A DNA stretch of 5,487 nt from Solirubrobacterales bacterium. GTDB taxonomy: Bacteria; Actinomycetota; Thermoleophilia; Solirubrobacterales; Solirubrobacteraceae. The translations under genes and the position numbers were made by a program. Below, piece by piece: positions 4,346-5,487 of the stretch; position 1 is the stretch's first letter; each line of letters opens with the position of its first letter. Under the pieces are notes generated by a model that worked only from the letters and a program-made list of their open reading frames with translations, was not told where the DNA came from and did not search any database. The stretch is from contig JAATFK010000428.1 in assembly GCA_015655225.1 (NCBI GenBank), positions 1-5,487 of the forward strand. Direction: 5' to 3'.

Positions 4346-5487
4346 ATGTCCGCGACGCCCACAGCGAAGTCAGAAGGCAGCAGAGCACGTCAGGGCAACT
4401 CCTGGCTGACGCTCGCCGCCGTTGCCCTCGGCGTGATGATGGTCGGCCTCGACGGCACCGTCGTCGGCGTCGCCAACCCGACGATCGCCCGCGACCTGGG
4501 CGCCTCGCTCGCCGGTCTCCAGTGGGTCACGAACGGCTACCTGCTGGCGCTCGCGGTCACGCTGATCCTCGGCGGCAAGCTCGGCGACCGCTTCGGCCGC
4601 AAGCGGATCTTCATCGTCGGGATCGTCGGCTTCGCGCTCTTCTCACTCGGCTGCGCGCTCTCCACCTCGATCGGGATGCTCGTCGCGTTCCGCGTGCTGC
4701 AGGGGATCGCCGGCGCGATGCTGCTGCCGAACACGCTCGCGCTGCTGCGCGCGACCTTCCCAGAGGACAGACTCAACCAGGCGGTCGGGATCTGGGGCGG
4801 CTCCTCGGCGCTCGCGGTCGCCTCGGGGCCGATCATCGGTGGCCTGCTGGTGCAGCACGTCTCGTGGGAGTCGATCTTCCTGCTCAACCTCCCGCTCGGC
4901 GCGATCGCCGCCGCCTTCGCGTTCGTCTACGTCAGAGAGTCGCGCGACGAGGAGCACGTCGACGGCTTCGACGTCCCCGGGATCCTGCTGCTGACGGGCG
5001 GGCTGTTCCTCGTCATCTGGGCGCTGATCAAGGCGCAGGACCACGGCTGGGGCTCGCTCTACGTGCTCGGCTTCGGCGTCGTCGGCCTGCTCGTGCTCGT
5101 CGGCTTCGTGCTGCGCGAGCGGGCGGCGGCGGCCCCGCTGCTGCCGCTCGACCTGTTCCGCTCGCGCTCGCTGTCGGCCGGCACCGTGCTCGTCGTGTTC
5201 GGCTTCTTCGCGCTGTTCGGCGTCCTCTTCTTCATCGGCCTCTACCTCCAGAACGTCCAGCGCTACAGCCCGGTCGCGACCGGCGTGCGGATGCTGCCGC
5301 TGACGGCGACGTTCGTCTTCAGCGCGCCGCTCGGCGGCACGCTGACGGGGAGATTCGGCGCGCGCGTGCCGCTCTGCGCCGGGATGCTGATGTTCGCGGG
5401 CGCGTTCTTCGGGCTGACGCACCTCCAGCCGCACTCGGGCTACGGCGCGCTGTGGCCGTACTTCCTGATCATCGGGCTCGCGCTCGG
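4346..5487 (+). CDS. DHA2-family (EmrB/QacA-type) MFS drug exporter, 3' truncated by window
   Basis: The frame is open for 380 codons to the window edge with no stop, so about the first three quarters of a roughly 480-520-residue, 14-helix proton-driven multidrug exporter is present. After a hydrophilic leader (1-19), helix 1 carries LDGTVVGVANPTI (35-47) with the family Asp36. Motif A is GKLGDRFGRKR (77-87). Motif B is RVLQGIAGAMLLPNT (116-130), and the antiporter motif C is GPIIGG (161-166). WESIFLLNLPLG (174-185) matches the W..IFxxNxPxG signature of DHA2 pumps. Helices follow at about 210-230, 237-258, 275-297, 310-330 and 338-360. An acidic loop (RESRDEEHVDGF) separates the halves. The gene is divergent from a TetR regulator with a dyad in the short spacer, so inducible efflux of a toxic or antibiotic compound is the likely role. 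The substrate cannot be read from the sequence. Confidence 0.95.
   Translation, partial: MSATPTAKSEGSRARQGNSWLTLAAVALGVMMVGLDGTVVGVANPTIARDLGASLAGLQWVTNGYLLALAVTLILGGKLGDRFGRKRIFIVGIVGFALFSLGCALSTSIGMLVAFRVLQGIAGAMLLPNTLALLRATFPEDRLNQAVGIWGGSSALAVASGPIIGGLLVQHVSWESIFLLNLPLGAIAAAFAFVYVRESRDEEHVDGFDVPGILLLTGGLFLVIWALIKAQDHGWGSLYVLGFGVVGLLVLVGFVLRERAAAAPLLPLDLFRSRSLSAGTVLVVFGFFALFGVLFFIGLYLQNVQRYSPVATGVRMLPLTATFVFSAPLGGTLTGRFGARVPLCAGMLMFAGAFFGLTHLQPHSGYGALWPYFLIIGLAL

Noticed and set aside
4643..5434. 263-codon minus-strand open frame opposite the MFS exporter
   Set aside because: Its translation is Arg-, Glu- and Gln-rich repeats without domains, while the plus strand shows every MFS motif in frame.

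Overview
This is a 5.5 kb window of very GC-rich DNA with strong G/C preference at third codon positions. It is densely packed with short, mostly divergent or convergent genes. TetR regulators, SDR dehydrogenases, a DHA2-type drug exporter, a stand-alone LigD-type phosphoesterase and TAnnnT-like -10 boxes with few Shine-Dalgarno sites all suggest a high-GC actinobacterium. A Thermoleophilia/Solirubrobacterales-type soil organism is my guess, but nothing here is diagnostic.

Layout. (1) Positions 2-472 (+) hold the C-terminal part of a carbonyl-reductase-like SDR that is cut by the window edge. (2) Positions 493-530 hold a perfect 13-bp GC hairpin between convergent genes, probably a two-way terminator. 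(3) Positions 558-1142 (-) encode a four-helix membrane protein with a DoxX-like look. (4) Positions 1252-1740 (-) encode a stand-alone 3'-phosphoesterase domain of the LigD (NHEJ) family, placed 11 bp behind a TetR gene. (5) Positions 1752-2351 (-) encode that TetR regulator, divergent from (6) a complete classical SDR oxidoreductase at 2460-3218 (+). Their shared 108-bp spacer carries two matching 16-bp palindromes 31 bp apart. (7) Positions 3252-3698 (+) encode a short VIT1/CCC1-like membrane protein that lacks the usual cytosolic metal-binding insert. (8) Positions 3722-4291 (-) encode a second TetR regulator, divergent from (9) a DHA2 (EmrB/QacA-type) MFS exporter that starts at 4346 and runs off the right edge. 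Their 54-bp spacer carries an imperfect 24-bp dyad.

How the parts work together. The window has two independent regulator/target modules: TetR-SDR, with the phosphoesterase possibly co-transcribed behind the regulator, and TetR-MFS. Each appears to be self-contained with its own operator in the divergent promoter. The likely logic is ligand-relieved repression of a detoxifying reductase and of an efflux pump. The membrane proteins and the phosphoesterase do not obviously belong to either pathway. I see no RNA gene, CRISPR array, insertion sequence or phage gene, and no clear multi-gene novel system. The most informative signals are the operator architectures and the two trimmed-down protein families (minimal phosphoesterase and minimal VIT).
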